Shown here: positions 34,443 to 42,903 of the stretch, in pieces | How positions within the stretch are numbered: the stretch's first letter is position 1 | How the letters are laid out: every line of letters starts with the position of its first letter | Assembly (NCBI GenBank): GCA_017481205.1 | Contig: JAFUPN010000036.1 | Coordinates: 1-64,000 of the forward strand | Origin: Clostridia bacterium | GTDB taxonomy: Bacteria > Bacillota > Clostridia > UMGS1810 | Direction: 5' to 3' | DNA length: 64,000 nucleotides | The notes under the pieces: generated by a model | The model's input: only the letters and a program-made list of their open reading frames with translations | Databases searched by the model: none | Told to the model about the DNA's origin: nothing | Translations under genes and position numbers: made by a program

Positions 34443-36848
34443 TTATTTCTCATCAAAAACTTTTTCATAAAGCCGCAGTACCGTAGCAGCAGACTGCTCA
34501 TAGCTGTATGTGCCAAGAGGGTCAAACCTACCTTCTCCCACACCGTAGATTATACCCAAGGCATACATCGCCTGCACCCCATCCTTTGCCCAGTCGGAAA
34601 TATCATTCTCATCCTTTATTTCTGCATTTTCGTCCAAAATCTCAAGTGATAAATCTCCGGTTTCGCCGGTGTAACAGCTGAATAATCTCCAAAGAATTAC
34701 CGCCGCCTGCTCACGGGTGAGCTTATCCGAAGGACGGAAGCTCCCGTCCTCAAAACCCTTTATAACACCGATTGAAGCCAGCCTGTATACCTCAGGATTT
34801 AAAGTGTCATTAAATATTATTTCATCTGTCATTTCCGGAAGATTTCTTCCCTTATCAAGAAAACACGCCGCCAGCTCGCAAAAATCCTCCCTGGTTATTC
34901 CGCTGTGATAGTCATATGAAGCTTTCCACGGAAAACGCAGTCCCTCCTCCCAGCTCTTTTTCAGCTCAGGTATTGCCCATTCCGAGGCATTATCCATATC
35001 ATAATAACCTATATGCTCCGGCATAGCTTCATCGGTTTTTGTCCAGGATTTTCCCTCTGTACATTTATAAATACCGTCTCTTGCAGTTCTTACATAGAAG
35101 CATCCGTTGCTGTAGGCGGCTTCACAGGGAAGTGATGGAAAGGTATACATCCCTGTCACATTATGCCCGCTGTCAAGAATATATACAGTGTTCACATGCT
35201 CCCACAGGTTGAAATACCAATCCGCTCTGCCATCCCATGCGCACCAGCGCACAAGAGAGCTGTCTTTGCCCTGCAGATATTCATATCCTCCACGGCTTAT
35301 AAGCTCCGCAGTTTCCTCGGGCAGACTTTCGTAAATATGCGACAGATATCTGCCGTTGATTTCCTCCACACGGTCATAACCGGTCAGCTCCCACTCTTTT
35401 TCAAGCTGCAGCTTTTTTTCTTCAAAATTAACACTTTGAATATTCTCACTTGTAATTACAAGCTCATTTTTTATACCACCGTTAAAATTAACAGGCAGAA
35501 TAAGCGAAAACTCAAATTTTTCCGTACTTCCGGGCGGTATTTCATGAGTCAGTATGGCATCGGTTACCTTTTGACCTGTATTATCCTTTACATATGCATA
35601 TGTACGGCTTCCGTCCTCTGCCGTTTCATAGGCAATAGCCTCCCCTGCTGCCGTAAGCACAAGGCTGCAGTATTCAGACTTATTTGTACTGTTGGAAACA
35701 GTCATTCTGTAGGTAGTAGCAACACCGTAGTTACCGATATTGCTGGCGAAGGTATGATTTTCTGTATCTGTTCCGAGAATGAAATTCGGCACAAAATATT
35801 CCGCCTCTCCGGTGTTAAACCTCGGCTCATATGCTTTTGCCGCACTGTGGATTGTGTCAAACTGCCATACATTGTTTTTGTCAGATTCATCAACAGCAGA
35901 GCCGTAAAAGCTAAGCTTACTGTCATCTTTATAATAAAGAGGCAAAATGTCCGACTCTGCCGCAGCGGTCTTTGACCACACATCATTCTGAGGATTAAGC
36001 TGGGTATACCATTCTGTTATAGTATGTCCCTCGGGAACATACTGATTTTTAAGAAATACAGGGATTTTTTCACCATCGGCAGTATCATCCGTAATCACAT
36101 ATTCTATATCCGTCTCCACCTCAGGAAGAGTGTCTGCAATTCCTTTAAGGGTATAATCCCATCGATACACTCCGAATCCTATATCCTCGGGCAAATGGTC
36201 CCTCTCCCTGAGAATATCAGATTTCAAAGCACCCACATTAAAATCCATAACCCCGCTTACCAGCTCAATATACGCTTGTATATGTACACATTTGCCAAAT
36301 TCCACAGCAGTGTAATCGGCAATATATTCCGACAGCCAGATGCTCTCTCCTTTTGCAATTTCTATAGTAACAGGCTCATATTCTTCAGGATAGTAAAAAT
36401 TATCTCCGCGTATTTCGCACATAGGGAGCCCCAGCATATCAGCACAAACCTGAAGATGTCCCCAATCCGTTTCGGAATATATTTTCTTACCGTTGCTGTA
36501 ATATGCATAGGTTTCTGGAGTCTCAAAAAATGCCTTGTGTATAACAAGCTTTGAATTTTCCTTTGCCATCATTTTCATATCAAGCTCTATGCTGTATCCC
36601 CTACCTCCATTGCCTGTATAATTGCGGTGAGAAAGGTAGATATAATAATTATCCGGCTCAAGATTTTCGTTATTCATAATCCATACCGGCACATCACCGT
36701 TAAGCAATACATCATCCTCTATGCCCTCGGGATTGTTGCAATAGATAAACTTCCCTCCGCCTGCAGGCTCAAACTTTAATTCATTTGCATAAGTAGCACT
36801 GCATGGCAACAGAATAAAGCACATTACAAACAGAATAAAACGCTTCAT
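34443..36848 (-). CDS. SLH-anchored surface protein (801 aa)
   Basis: An exported protein, signal peptide MKRFILFVMCFILLPCSATYA, AGAGGCGG ribosome site. Residues 25-620 are beta-rich and unrecognised. The C-terminal 190 residues hold three SLH domains, one clear (GFEDGSFRPSDKLTREQAAV) and two divergent (SGITREDFCELAACFL and GEGRFDPLGTYSYEQSAA). The SLH set is less regular than in the other wall proteins of the window. No catalytic motif is visible. It ends at the palindromic terminator copy C. Probably a surface binding protein; substrate unknown. Confidence 0.7.
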   Translation of the reverse strand: MKRFILFVMCFILLPCSATYANELKFEPAGGGKFIYCNNPEGIEDDVLLNGDVPVWIMNNENLEPDNYYIYLSHRNYTGNGGRGYSIELDMKMMAKENSKLVIHKAFFETPETYAYYSNGKKIYSETDWGHLQVCADMLGLPMCEIRGDNFYYPEEYEPVTIEIAKGESIWLSEYIADYTAVEFGKCVHIQAYIELVSGVMDFNVGALKSDILRERDHLPEDIGFGVYRWDYTLKGIADTLPEVETDIEYVITDDTADGEKIPVFLKNQYVPEGHTITEWYTQLNPQNDVWSKTAAAESDILPLYYKDDSKLSFYGSAVDESDKNNVWQFDTIHSAAKAYEPRFNTGEAEYFVPNFILGTDTENHTFASNIGNYGVATTYRMTVSNSTNKSEYCSLVLTAAGEAIAYETAEDGSRTYAYVKDNTGQKVTDAILTHEIPPGSTEKFEFSLILPVNFNGGIKNELVITSENIQSVNFEEKKLQLEKEWELTGYDRVEEINGRYLSHIYESLPEETAELISRGGYEYLQGKDSSLVRWCAWDGRADWYFNLWEHVNTVYILDSGHNVTGMYTFPSLPCEAAYSNGCFYVRTARDGIYKCTEGKSWTKTDEAMPEHIGYYDMDNASEWAIPELKKSWEEGLRFPWKASYDYHSGITREDFCELAACFLDKGRNLPEMTDEIIFNDTLNPEVYRLASIGVIKGFEDGSFRPSDKLTREQAAVILWRLFSCYTGETGDLSLEILDENAEIKDENDISDWAKDGVQAMYALGIIYGVGEGRFDPLGTYSYEQSAATVLRLYEKVFDEK

Positions 36849-36966
36849 AAAACCGCCTCTTTTCAGACAAATTTTTGTTACAGATAAATTTTAACTCATT
36901 GTTCCCGTGCACTTCAATTGTTTTATTACATATTTAACACAAACGCAAATAAAATGACATATTATT

Positions 36967-38352
36967 TTAATCAGAATTCAATCTGCAGTACGCTATCTCT
37001 GTTCCGTCATCAGACATATATATATTCACATCGGAGTCTTCATCAAGCTTTATCAGGGGCAAATACGGATTTTTCAGTCTTGCTCTGAGAGCCCCGGTTA
37101 TTGCCCAATCTGAGGAGGTAATGGCAGCAATGTGCTCGGCATGATTTGACGGCTTGTCCTCGTAATATGCCTTTGCACCGTGAATAGCTATTGCCTTCTC
37201 CTGGTTTTCGGACACAATATCCGAAACAGCAGAAACAATCCGGGCATCATTTGCACAGGAGCTATCCAGCCGGTAAAACTCATTAAAGGATGCAGATAAA
37301 AAAACAGCGGTAAGGATAACAGACAGTATCCTTGAGAGCCCAGGACTATTAATTGAGTCAATTATCAATGCCGCACCCATAAGCGAAACCGTAAGACATC
37401 TGAAGGGTATGTTGTATTCTCCCAATAATGTAACAGGTACAAATGAGCACAAAACCACACCGATTCCAAAAAGGATTTTTTTTGACGAAAAAACACCTCT
37501 GTAAAAACTCTTTGCTGAAATCAGGCTTACGATAATCCCGGCAATAAATGTCATACCCGACGGCATCAGTGTAAAAAAACAGCTTCTGAGACATTCTGTG
37601 AGACGGTTCAGGAAATAGACAGCATCCGCAACTCCAAGGGACGACATACGGTGAGAGAAAACCCCGTAATTTCTGAAAGCAAAATAAAATGCCGCAACTC
37701 CTATTCCGTTAATCAAAGCCGCAAAAAAAGCAGACCAATACCTTCTGCAATATGATATCAGAAAAATCAGCAAAAAGTTAAATACCGCCGCCTGCTCATA
37801 AAACAAATACGACACCAGATTTGTCAGCCAGAATAAAATCAATCTGCCCGGAGACATTTTATTTTCTATCAGCAATGCACTTACCGTGCCGAGAAATAAT
37901 CCGACCGTTATCCTCGAAGCCGCACTGACCCATACAGTCCCCTCGATATTAAGAGGACACAGCAATGCAATAATCATAAAATTGCGTCCTGTATCTATGC
38001 TGATTTCTGAAAGTACTCTCCTGAGCAAAAGTACAAAAGCAAGATACAACAGCACAAGAAAAGCATATGGAATATAAAGAATATCTCCAAAGCTCGAATA
38101 AAGGACTATATCAAGAAAATTTGCAGCCGGTCTGGTGGTAAATGTTCCTGCATTGATAAATACATTTTTTATCGGCTCCGGATGAAGAGAATATACATTG
38201 TATTGAATATAATCATCAAGAAAAGGTCTGTACGGATACAGGAGCCTCAGTAAATATATTGCAATAATAAAAAAATCTTTCAAAAAAATCACCGCAATTA
38301 GTTTCTGCAAGCTGCCGACAAAAATACAGCGACAAACAAAAAAGATTTCCAA
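36967..38352 (-). CDS. Multi-pass membrane protein, possible GT-C glycosyltransferase
   Basis: A polytopic membrane protein of up to 461 residues with about ten hydrophobic segments. A DD motif (RPFLDDYIQ) lies just after the first segment, as in GT-C lipid-linked glycosyltransferases. A soluble C-terminal tail of about 100 residues follows. The longest frame starts at TTG 38352, but that codon lies inside the dispersed 115-bp repeat (38337-38455). The native start may be downstream, for example a GTG or TTG before KDFFIIAIYLL near 38290. If so, the repeat arrived upstream of or inside the original 5' end. The family is not identified with certainty. Confidence 0.55.
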   Translation of the reverse strand: MEIFFVCRCIFVGSLQKLIAVIFLKDFFIIAIYLLRLLYPYRPFLDDYIQYNVYSLHPEPIKNVFINAGTFTTRPAANFLDIVLYSSFGDILYIPYAFLVLLYLAFVLLLRRVLSEISIDTGRNFMIIALLCPLNIEGTVWVSAASRITVGLFLGTVSALLIENKMSPGRLILFWLTNLVSYLFYEQAAVFNFLLIFLISYCRRYWSAFFAALINGIGVAAFYFAFRNYGVFSHRMSSLGVADAVYFLNRLTECLRSCFFTLMPSGMTFIAGIIVSLISAKSFYRGVFSSKKILFGIGVVLCSFVPVTLLGEYNIPFRCLTVSLMGAALIIDSINSPGLSRILSVILTAVFLSASFNEFYRLDSSCANDARIVSAVSDIVSENQEKAIAIHGAKAYYEDKPSNHAEHIAAITSSDWAITGALRARLKNPYLPLIKLDEDSDVNIYMSDDGTEIAYCRLNSD

Positions 38353-38455
38353 TCATCAACCCTCTAACCCCCAATCTTGGAGGGCAGAAAGGTAATCTTT
38401 TTTGAAACAAGCAAAATTACTCACAATGCGAATAATTTCCTATGTTATAAAAATA
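38337..38455 (-). repeat. 115-bp dispersed terminator-like repeat, copy 1 (minus orientation)
   Basis: Almost identical to 53952-54066 in the opposite orientation. It has a small stem ATTACTCACA/TGTGAGTAAT (imperfect in this copy), then AAAAAAGATT and AATCTTTTTT as complementary ends around a stretch with CTTTCTGCCC and GGGTTGATGATTGG. It lies between two minus-strand genes and overlaps the 5' end of the membrane protein gene. Confidence 0.85.
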
Positions 38456-38501
38456 AAGACAGCCGGAACAACCAACATCTTTGCCGTCGGTTGTTCCGGC
38501 T
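38450..38501 (-). terminator. Terminator of the sugar isomerase gene
   Basis: AGCCGGAACAACC (38461-38473) and GGTTGTTCCGGCT (38489-38501) form a perfect 13-bp stem, with a T-rich stretch on the minus strand after it, seven bases past the gene stop. Confidence 0.85.
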
Positions 38502-38507
38502 GAGTTT

Positions 38508-39287
38508 TTACTTCAAAAGTCCGGAATTTTTAAGATTATCATAAGACATCTTAAGTGATTCAAAGGGATCGCCGGGGCAGAAATCCTGCTCCACAACATA
38601 ATGCTTCACGCCGATTTTTTCAGCAGTGTCAATTACATCGGCAAAATTAATATTGCCGTTTCCTACTTCGGTATAAATCTGCTCCTGCTTAAATCTTACC
38701 TTGTAATCTTTAAGGTGGAGAATATCCACTCTGCCTGCACACTTGTTCATATATTCCAGTATGCTTACACCGCCGCACTGAAGCCAGTATGTATCAAGCA
38801 CAAAGGATATTGCATCCTTATCAAACTCATCAATAAGATAATCCATAATAAACTTGCCGTCAAGCTTTAAAAATTCAAAATGGTGGTTGTGATAGGTAAG
38901 CTTCATGCCGTGCTCTTTAATCTTTTCAGCGCAGCTGTTAAAGCGACTGATAAAATCCTTTACATAAGAAAGAGAAACCTCCTCGCTAAAAAGTCCGGGC
39001 ATACTGCCGATACCCATATTTGAAGTACCGTAGGTTTTGTGCATGGCTATCATTGCGTCAATATCAGCTTCAATCTTTGGCATTGGCACATGAGTACCAA
39101 CAATTGTAAGACCGTTGTCCTTTGCCGCCTGTGCAAAAAATTCAGGAGTAGTAAAATCATACATCCCCGCAGTCTGAATTTCTCTGTAGCCGATTTGGCT
39201 GAGCTTCTCAAAGCTGCGCTTTATATCGTCCTCTGTCTGAAGAAATTCTCTTACAGTAAATATCTGTACACCAAGTTTTTCTATCAT
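38508..39287 (-). CDS. Sugar phosphate isomerase/epimerase family protein
   Basis: A cytoplasmic TIM-barrel protein of 259 residues from the xylose isomerase-like/AP endonuclease 2 superfamily. It probably interconverts sugars using a divalent metal. Conserved elements: VQIFTVREFL at the start, GTHVP, YHNHHFEF (metal and substrate His), VLDTYWLQCGG (metal Asp), LHLKDYK, and VVEQDFCPGD (metal Glu). AAGGAGAG precedes the ATG. It lies downstream of the HAD phosphatase gene with hairpin array copy 2 between, and both are divergent from a DeoR regulator, so a small sugar-catabolic unit is likely. The substrate is not determined. Confidence 0.8.
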   Translation of the reverse strand: MIEKLGVQIFTVREFLQTEDDIKRSFEKLSQIGYREIQTAGMYDFTTPEFFAQAAKDNGLTIVGTHVPMPKIEADIDAMIAMHKTYGTSNMGIGSMPGLFSEEVSLSYVKDFISRFNSCAEKIKEHGMKLTYHNHHFEFLKLDGKFIMDYLIDEFDKDAISFVLDTYWLQCGGVSILEYMNKCAGRVDILHLKDYKVRFKQEQIYTEVGNGNINFADVIDTAEKIGVKHYVVEQDFCPGDPFESLKMSYDNLKNSGLLK

Positions 39288-39598
39288 GATTCAAATCTCT
39301 CCTTAAAATATGTTATATAATTAATATAAAATCACTGACCATTTAGATGCCGATTTTGTCGATATGCAAACTTCGTTTGCTCGATATTTTTGTTTCACAA
39401 AATCGATATGTTTTGCGGTTCAAACCGCCGAACCCTACAGCAAAACTCGATATGATATGAATTCTCGTTGCCGTAAGGCAACATATCGAGTGCTTTAGCA
39501 CATATCGAGTCATTTATGACATATCGAGAATTCTGCAAGAATTCATATCGACGATTTCATCTCAGATGAAATCATTATACCATATTCTCAGGATTTTG
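39288..39598. other. Gap filled by hairpin array copy 2
   Basis: No gene. Apart from the array at 39359-39573 there is only an AT-rich stretch (39300-39340) that may hold the isomerase gene promoter. Confidence 0.65.
39359..39573. repeat. TCGATATG/CATATCGAG hairpin array, copy 2
   Basis: Same orientation and plan as 16615-16803. Forward words are at 39359, 39380-39388, about 39402 and 39445-39454; inverted CATATCGAG at 39482, 39501 and 39520, and CATATCGA at 39544. Spacers differ from copy 1 but still pair: TTGCC-GTAA-GGCAA, TGC-TTTA-GCA, TCA-TTTA-TGA, and a closing GATTTCATCT/AGATGAAATC stem. The third left-hand hairpin is enlarged (GTTTTGC to GCAAAAC) and holds a nested GCGGTT-CAA-ACCGC stem followed by CGAACCCTACA. 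It ends 25 bp past the stop of the HAD gene. Confidence 0.9.
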
Positions 39599-40324
39599 TC
39601 AATCAAGAAGTTCTCTCACTGCCTCGGGAAAATCAAGATAATTGTCTATAGTAATAAATTTAAAGTCAGATTTGTACACAGACTCATCATTGCCTCCCAT
39701 GCCGTAATCATCGCCGATAAATACCACATTGCTGTGGCTGAGACCCTTTTCTCTGCAGTACAGGTCAAGTGCATAATATTTATTGTAGGGAGCGGGCGCC
39801 ATATCAAAGGATGAAGAGCCGCCCACAAAAACAATATAATCCTTAAAGGTGCTTACCACATCGTCATATATTTTTCTTCTTTTGGAGCGGTCAGGGTCAA
39901 AAGCAAGCTTATCCTCCTGTACAGCCTTTGTGCCGAGTATAGGGAAGGTAACACAGCCCGAGGGATGATATTCCACACTGTCGCCGGCATATGCTTCAAA
40001 GCCGTATTTTTTGCGCATAGTATCAACTCTCTGTGCCACAGACTCTCTGTCACATTCAAAAACAAGGTCACGGATAATATCCATCTCGCCTGTCATGCTG
40101 TTGTATTCGCCATACTGGAGTCCGTAGTTTCCTATAATATCCACAGGGAATTTTTCAAGCTGATTGAAAATTCTCATAACCTGACCTGCGCCCACCATAA
40201 GCAGCTTATACTTTTTTGCAAGACTCTCAAGCGTTCTTCTGTTTGCCTCGTTAAGGGGCTGCTTGTGCTGGGTAAGGGTTCCATCAAGATCCATGGCGAT
40301 TACTTTTATGTCTTTTGTATTCAT
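39599..40324 (-). CDS. HAD-superfamily (type IIB) phosphatase, phosphomannomutase-like
   Basis: A cytoplasmic enzyme of 241 residues. Motif I is MDLDGTLT, with both catalytic Asp. Motif II is probably LLMVGAGQ, and motif IV is FIGDDYGMGGNDESV near the C terminus. A cap with SVEYHPSGCVTFPILG resembles the phosphomannomutase/Cof type. Start ATG 40324 has AAGGA eight bases upstream. It probably dephosphorylates or isomerises a sugar phosphate. It lies upstream of the sugar isomerase gene and divergent from the DeoR regulator gene at 40489, which probably represses both. Confidence 0.8.
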   Translation of the reverse strand: MNTKDIKVIAMDLDGTLTQHKQPLNEANRRTLESLAKKYKLLMVGAGQVMRIFNQLEKFPVDIIGNYGLQYGEYNSMTGEMDIIRDLVFECDRESVAQRVDTMRKKYGFEAYAGDSVEYHPSGCVTFPILGTKAVQEDKLAFDPDRSKRRKIYDDVVSTFKDYIVFVGGSSSFDMAPAPYNKYYALDLYCREKGLSHSNVVFIGDDYGMGGNDESVYKSDFKFITIDNYLDFPEAVRELLD

Positions 40325-40488
40325 ATCGGTATTCCTTTCATTTTTATTCAAAACATATTTACTTTTTATTATATTTGTATTATAATACTTTCAGACAAAA
40401 CAATCAACATTTATACAAATAATGAGCAAAAACAGGCAATTTTACATATAAATATATTAATTTGAGCAACAACACGCAGAGGTGCATT
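40325..40488. promoter_or_regulatory. Divergent promoter region of sugar unit and DeoR gene
   Basis: A perfect 12-bp palindrome GTATTATAATAC (40377-40388) sits midway and includes TATAAT on both strands. It could be an overlapping pair of -10 elements or an operator for the DeoR protein. The remainder is AT-rich. Confidence 0.45.
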
Positions 40489-41241
40489 ATGTTAAAAAAC
40501 GAAAGAGAAAACGAAATTTTCCAGATACTTTCAGAAAGAAAGTTTATAACCGTAAAAGAGCTCAGCAGAATGCTCTATGCCAGTGAATCAAGCATACGCC
40601 GCGACCTGACAAGCCTTGAAAAAAAGGGCATGGCAAAACGAAGCTACGGCGGTGCGGAAATTGTGCTTAACACCGGCAATGTGGCACCATTTTCCCAAAG
40701 GGCACTGCATAATATTGACGAAAAAAAACATATTGCAAGAAAAGTAGCAGCACTTGTATCCGACAATGACATCATATTTTTTGACCAATCCTCAAGCGCT
40801 CTTTTTGCAGCAAACGAAATACGAAATCTCAAAAAGAATATCACAGTGGTGACAAACAATCTGGAAATTGCCGCTCTGTTTACAAGCACGGATTTTGAAG
40901 TACATATAGCCGGCGGATATCTCAGCCCCAATAACAGAAACTGCATTCTTGGGAGCGATGCGGCAGCGTCCTTTAAAAATTTTTATGCAGACATACTGTT
41001 TTTCTCTTCAAGAGCCATATCTCATGATGGAATTATCTATGACTGCAACAGAGAGGAAATCTGCATAAGAAATACCATGCTTGAGTACAGTAAAAAGAAA
41101 ATATTTTTATGCGATACAGAAAAAATCGGCAAAAATGCAGGATTCCGTCAATGCTCTCTCAGTGATACAGATATGCTTGTAACAGAAAAGCATCCTGAGG
41201 ATATACCGGATTCTTTCAAAAATATGATAACAGTAATCTGA
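40489..41241 (+). CDS. DeoR-family transcriptional regulator
   Basis: A cytoplasmic repressor-type protein of 250 residues. The N-terminal helix-turn-helix is typical (FITVKELSRMLYASESSIRR, then DLTSLEKKGMAKRSYGGA). The C-terminal sensor domain resembles ribose phosphate isomerase folds (VTNNLEIAALF, FEVHIAGGYL, FLCDTEKIGKNA) and usually binds a phosphorylated sugar. Start ATG 40489 follows AGAGGTG; an earlier in-frame codon lacks a ribosome site. It is divergent from the HAD/isomerase genes, its likely targets. A strong terminator follows at 41247. Confidence 0.9.
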   Translation: MLKNERENEIFQILSERKFITVKELSRMLYASESSIRRDLTSLEKKGMAKRSYGGAEIVLNTGNVAPFSQRALHNIDEKKHIARKVAALVSDNDIIFFDQSSSALFAANEIRNLKKNITVVTNNLEIAALFTSTDFEVHIAGGYLSPNNRNCILGSDAAASFKNFYADILFFSSRAISHDGIIYDCNREEICIRNTMLEYSKKKIFLCDTEKIGKNAGFRQCSLSDTDMLVTEKHPEDIPDSFKNMITVI

Positions 41242-41246
41242 GCCAA

Positions 41247-41285
41247 ACACAAAAGCCCGCACCACAAAGTGCAGGCTTTTGTGTT
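41247..41285 (+). terminator. Terminator of the DeoR gene
   Basis: ACACAAAAGCC and GGCTTTTGTGT are perfect outer arms with an inner GCAC/GTGC stem. It also lies at the 3' end of the minus-strand microprotein gene (stop at 41290), so it is probably bidirectional. Confidence 0.85.
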
Positions 41286-41289
41286 TACA

Positions 41290-41448
41290 TCAGCAGCAGT
41301 CGTTGTTATTTGAACCAAATATCCAGAATATCACGATTATCGCAATAATAATCCATATTCCGCTGCCTCCGAAACAACTTGAGTTGTTGCCGTTACAGCA
41401 ACAGCAGCAGGGGTTGCAAGGTGTACATGAATTACAGTTATCTCCCAT
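41290..41448 (-). CDS. Cys-rich single-span microprotein 1 (52 aa)
   Basis: An ORF of 52 residues with AAAGGAAAG six bases before ATG 41448. It has eight Cys before the membrane span, including a CCCCC run, then a Gly/Ser stretch, one hydrophobic segment (IWIIIAIIVIFWIFG), and a CC pair at the C terminus. It is the last of three similar tiny genes on this strand (41467 and 41703). The pattern recalls small YjcZ-like membrane or spore-associated proteins of Firmicutes, but no function is known. The ribosome site and shared plan make a real gene likely. Confidence 0.7.
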   Translation of the reverse strand: MGDNCNSCTPCNPCCCCCNGNNSSCFGGSGIWIIIAIIVIFWIFGSNNNDCC

Positions 41449-41466
41449 TATTATCTTTCCTTTCTG

Positions 41467-41604
41467 TCAGCAGCAATGATTGTCACAATCGCAGCAGTTA
41501 CCGTTGTCATTATTCATAAAAAGAAGAATAACAAGGATAATGAACCAGAGTATAGAGCTATTACCCTCACCGTTACGGCAATTATTTCCAAACAGATTAA
41601 ACAT
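41467..41604 (-). CDS. Cys-rich single-span microprotein 2 (45 aa)
   Basis: An ORF of 45 residues with AAAGGATGA before ATG 41604. It starts MFNLFGNNC, then one hydrophobic span (SILWFIILVILLF), then a Cys-rich tail with CCDCD and a terminal CC. It ends 18 bp before the start of microprotein 1, so the two are probably on one transcript. Similar to microproteins 1 and 3; function unknown. Confidence 0.7.
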   Translation of the reverse strand: MFNLFGNNCRNGEGNSSILWFIILVILLFMNNDNGNCCDCDNHCC

Positions 41605-41702
41605 AACAGAATCATCCTTTCATAGTTTAATAGATTACTTTTTTAATTTTTGTTCCTGTGTGATATGCCCGCTATATACCGGGCTGTCTTTCAATTATTC
41701 AG

Positions 41703-41825
41703 TCAGTCGCAGCATTTTTCAGAATCGTGATTGTCACAGCATCCGAAAAGAAGAAGGAACACCAGTATAAAAAACAAAATTCCGTCATTAGAGCCGAACA
41801 AACCGCAGCAATTATTTGAAAACAT
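41703..41825 (-). CDS. Cys-rich single-span microprotein 3 (40 aa)
   Basis: An ORF of 40 residues starting at ATG 41825, with GGAGG nine bases upstream; a longer in-frame extension upstream has no such signal. It begins MFSNNCCGLFG, has one hydrophobic span (GILFFILVFLLLFG), then CC, an acidic stretch and a terminal CC. It is 98 bp upstream of microprotein 2. Cys pairs on both sides of the membrane suggest metal or disulfide chemistry, or packing in spore layers. This is a guess. Confidence 0.7.
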   Translation of the reverse strand: MFSNNCCGLFGSNDGILFFILVFLLLFGCCDNHDSEKCCD

Positions 41826-41931
41826 AACCTTACACCTCCGAAACATTATCATCAGATTCAAATTGCATATCAAAAAATCTGATGTATTGTATATTATGAA
41901 ATGAACAGAAATAATGTTACCAAATATTTCC

Positions 41932-41960
41932 TTGACACAAAAAGGAATAAATATTATAAT
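41932..41960 (+). promoter_or_regulatory. Consensus promoter of the XRE/S24-like regulator
   Basis: A perfect TTGACA (41932-41937), a 17-bp spacer and a perfect TATAAT (41955-41960), 38 bp before the start codon. Confidence 0.9.
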
Positions 41961-41998
41961 TATTCGTATCAAAAAAAATCAACAAGAGGTGTATCGAA

Positions 41999-42658
41999 AT
42001 GATAAAAAATCATAACGAACAAAACTTATTAGGCAAAAAAATTGCAGACTGCCGAATCCGAAAAAATCTGACACAGGCAGAGCTAGGCAAGCTGACCGGC
42101 ATGAATTCAACCACAATTTCCAACTACGAGATAGGTTACAGTTTTCCGCGGGTTGATAAGCTGCAAATAATAGCAGATGTACTTGGAGAAGATATAGCAT
42201 ATTTTCTGAGCAACGACATTTCCAGCAATTTCAGGTCAAAAAACTCACAGATACCTTTTCAGAACACAATAGCATTCTACAAAAACAGTAATATTAACGG
42301 AATGCTCTGCTCACCGAAGCTTCATCCGGATTCGTACATGGTATTGCCATCCATAAAAAAATATGATACAAGATACCTTTTCGGCACCGAGGTTGAGGAT
42401 AACTCTGTTATAAACGAAGGAATACCCGCAGGATCTTATGTAATAATAAATCCAAACGCAATAGCTAATTCGGGAGATACTGTTGCGGTCATAGACAAAA
42501 TAAAAAAATCATTAATTATCAGAGTATTAAACAGAGAAGGTCCCGTTATTCATCTTACAGCAAATGGATACGGCAACCACACGCCTATAATAACCCGTGA
42601 CACCGATACAGATTACACTATTTTGGGACCGGTTGTCGGAAAAATATTAAAAAACTAA
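41999..42658 (+). CDS. XRE-family regulator with S24/LexA-like C-terminal domain
   Basis: A cytoplasmic regulator of 219 residues. The N-terminal XRE helix-turn-helix (IADCRIRKNLTQAELGKLTG, then STTISNYEIGYSFP) is followed by a linker and a LexA-like S24 fold (about 130-215; EDNSVINEGIPAGSYVIINP, GDTVAVID). The usual serine position is kept (DNS), but the catalytic Lys is not clear: the equivalent strand reads SLIIRVLN with Arg. Self-cleavage is therefore doubtful. AGAGGTG precedes the ATG and a consensus promoter drives it. No prophage genes surround it, so it is more likely a stress or developmental regulator. The target is unknown; the divergent microprotein genes are the nearest candidates. 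Confidence 0.8.
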   Translation: MIKNHNEQNLLGKKIADCRIRKNLTQAELGKLTGMNSTTISNYEIGYSFPRVDKLQIIADVLGEDIAYFLSNDISSNFRSKNSQIPFQNTIAFYKNSNINGMLCSPKLHPDSYMVLPSIKKYDTRYLFGTEVEDNSVINEGIPAGSYVIINPNAIANSGDTVAVIDKIKKSLIIRVLNREGPVIHLTANGYGNHTPIITRDTDTDYTILGPVVGKILKN

Positions 42659-42819
42659 ATTTTAAAACATGTAATATTTTGAAATTTTTACAAAATCATT
42701 CAAAGTGAGCAATGTCATAAAACGCTGTATTTTCAAGAGTTTTGCAGAATTTTTTAAAATATTTTTTCATAATTGAAAACAAAAACCCTCGTAATTTGTT
42801 AAGAAAATGTTAAAAATAT

Positions 42820-42848
42820 TTGACAAATTGATATTTATGTGTTACAAT
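42820..42848 (+). promoter_or_regulatory. Sigma-A-type promoter of the NlpC/P60 gene
   Basis: TTGACA (42820-42825), a 17-bp spacer and TACAAT (42843-42848), about 55 bp before the start codon. Confidence 0.8.
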
Positions 42849-42903
42849 AAACCTCGTAGTAATGATAAACGCATCATATCTTACGAAAGGAATGTTTTAT
42901 TTA

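Noticed and set aside
38216-38410. 64-residue reading frame overlapping the start of the membrane protein gene
   Set aside because: It lies within the dispersed 115-bp repeat and its continuation, overlaps the membrane protein frame and resembles no protein.
41999-42658. Prophage repressor or SOS LexA
   Set aside because: No phage genes nearby and the catalytic Lys of S24 peptidases is not evident, so only a LexA-like fold is claimed.
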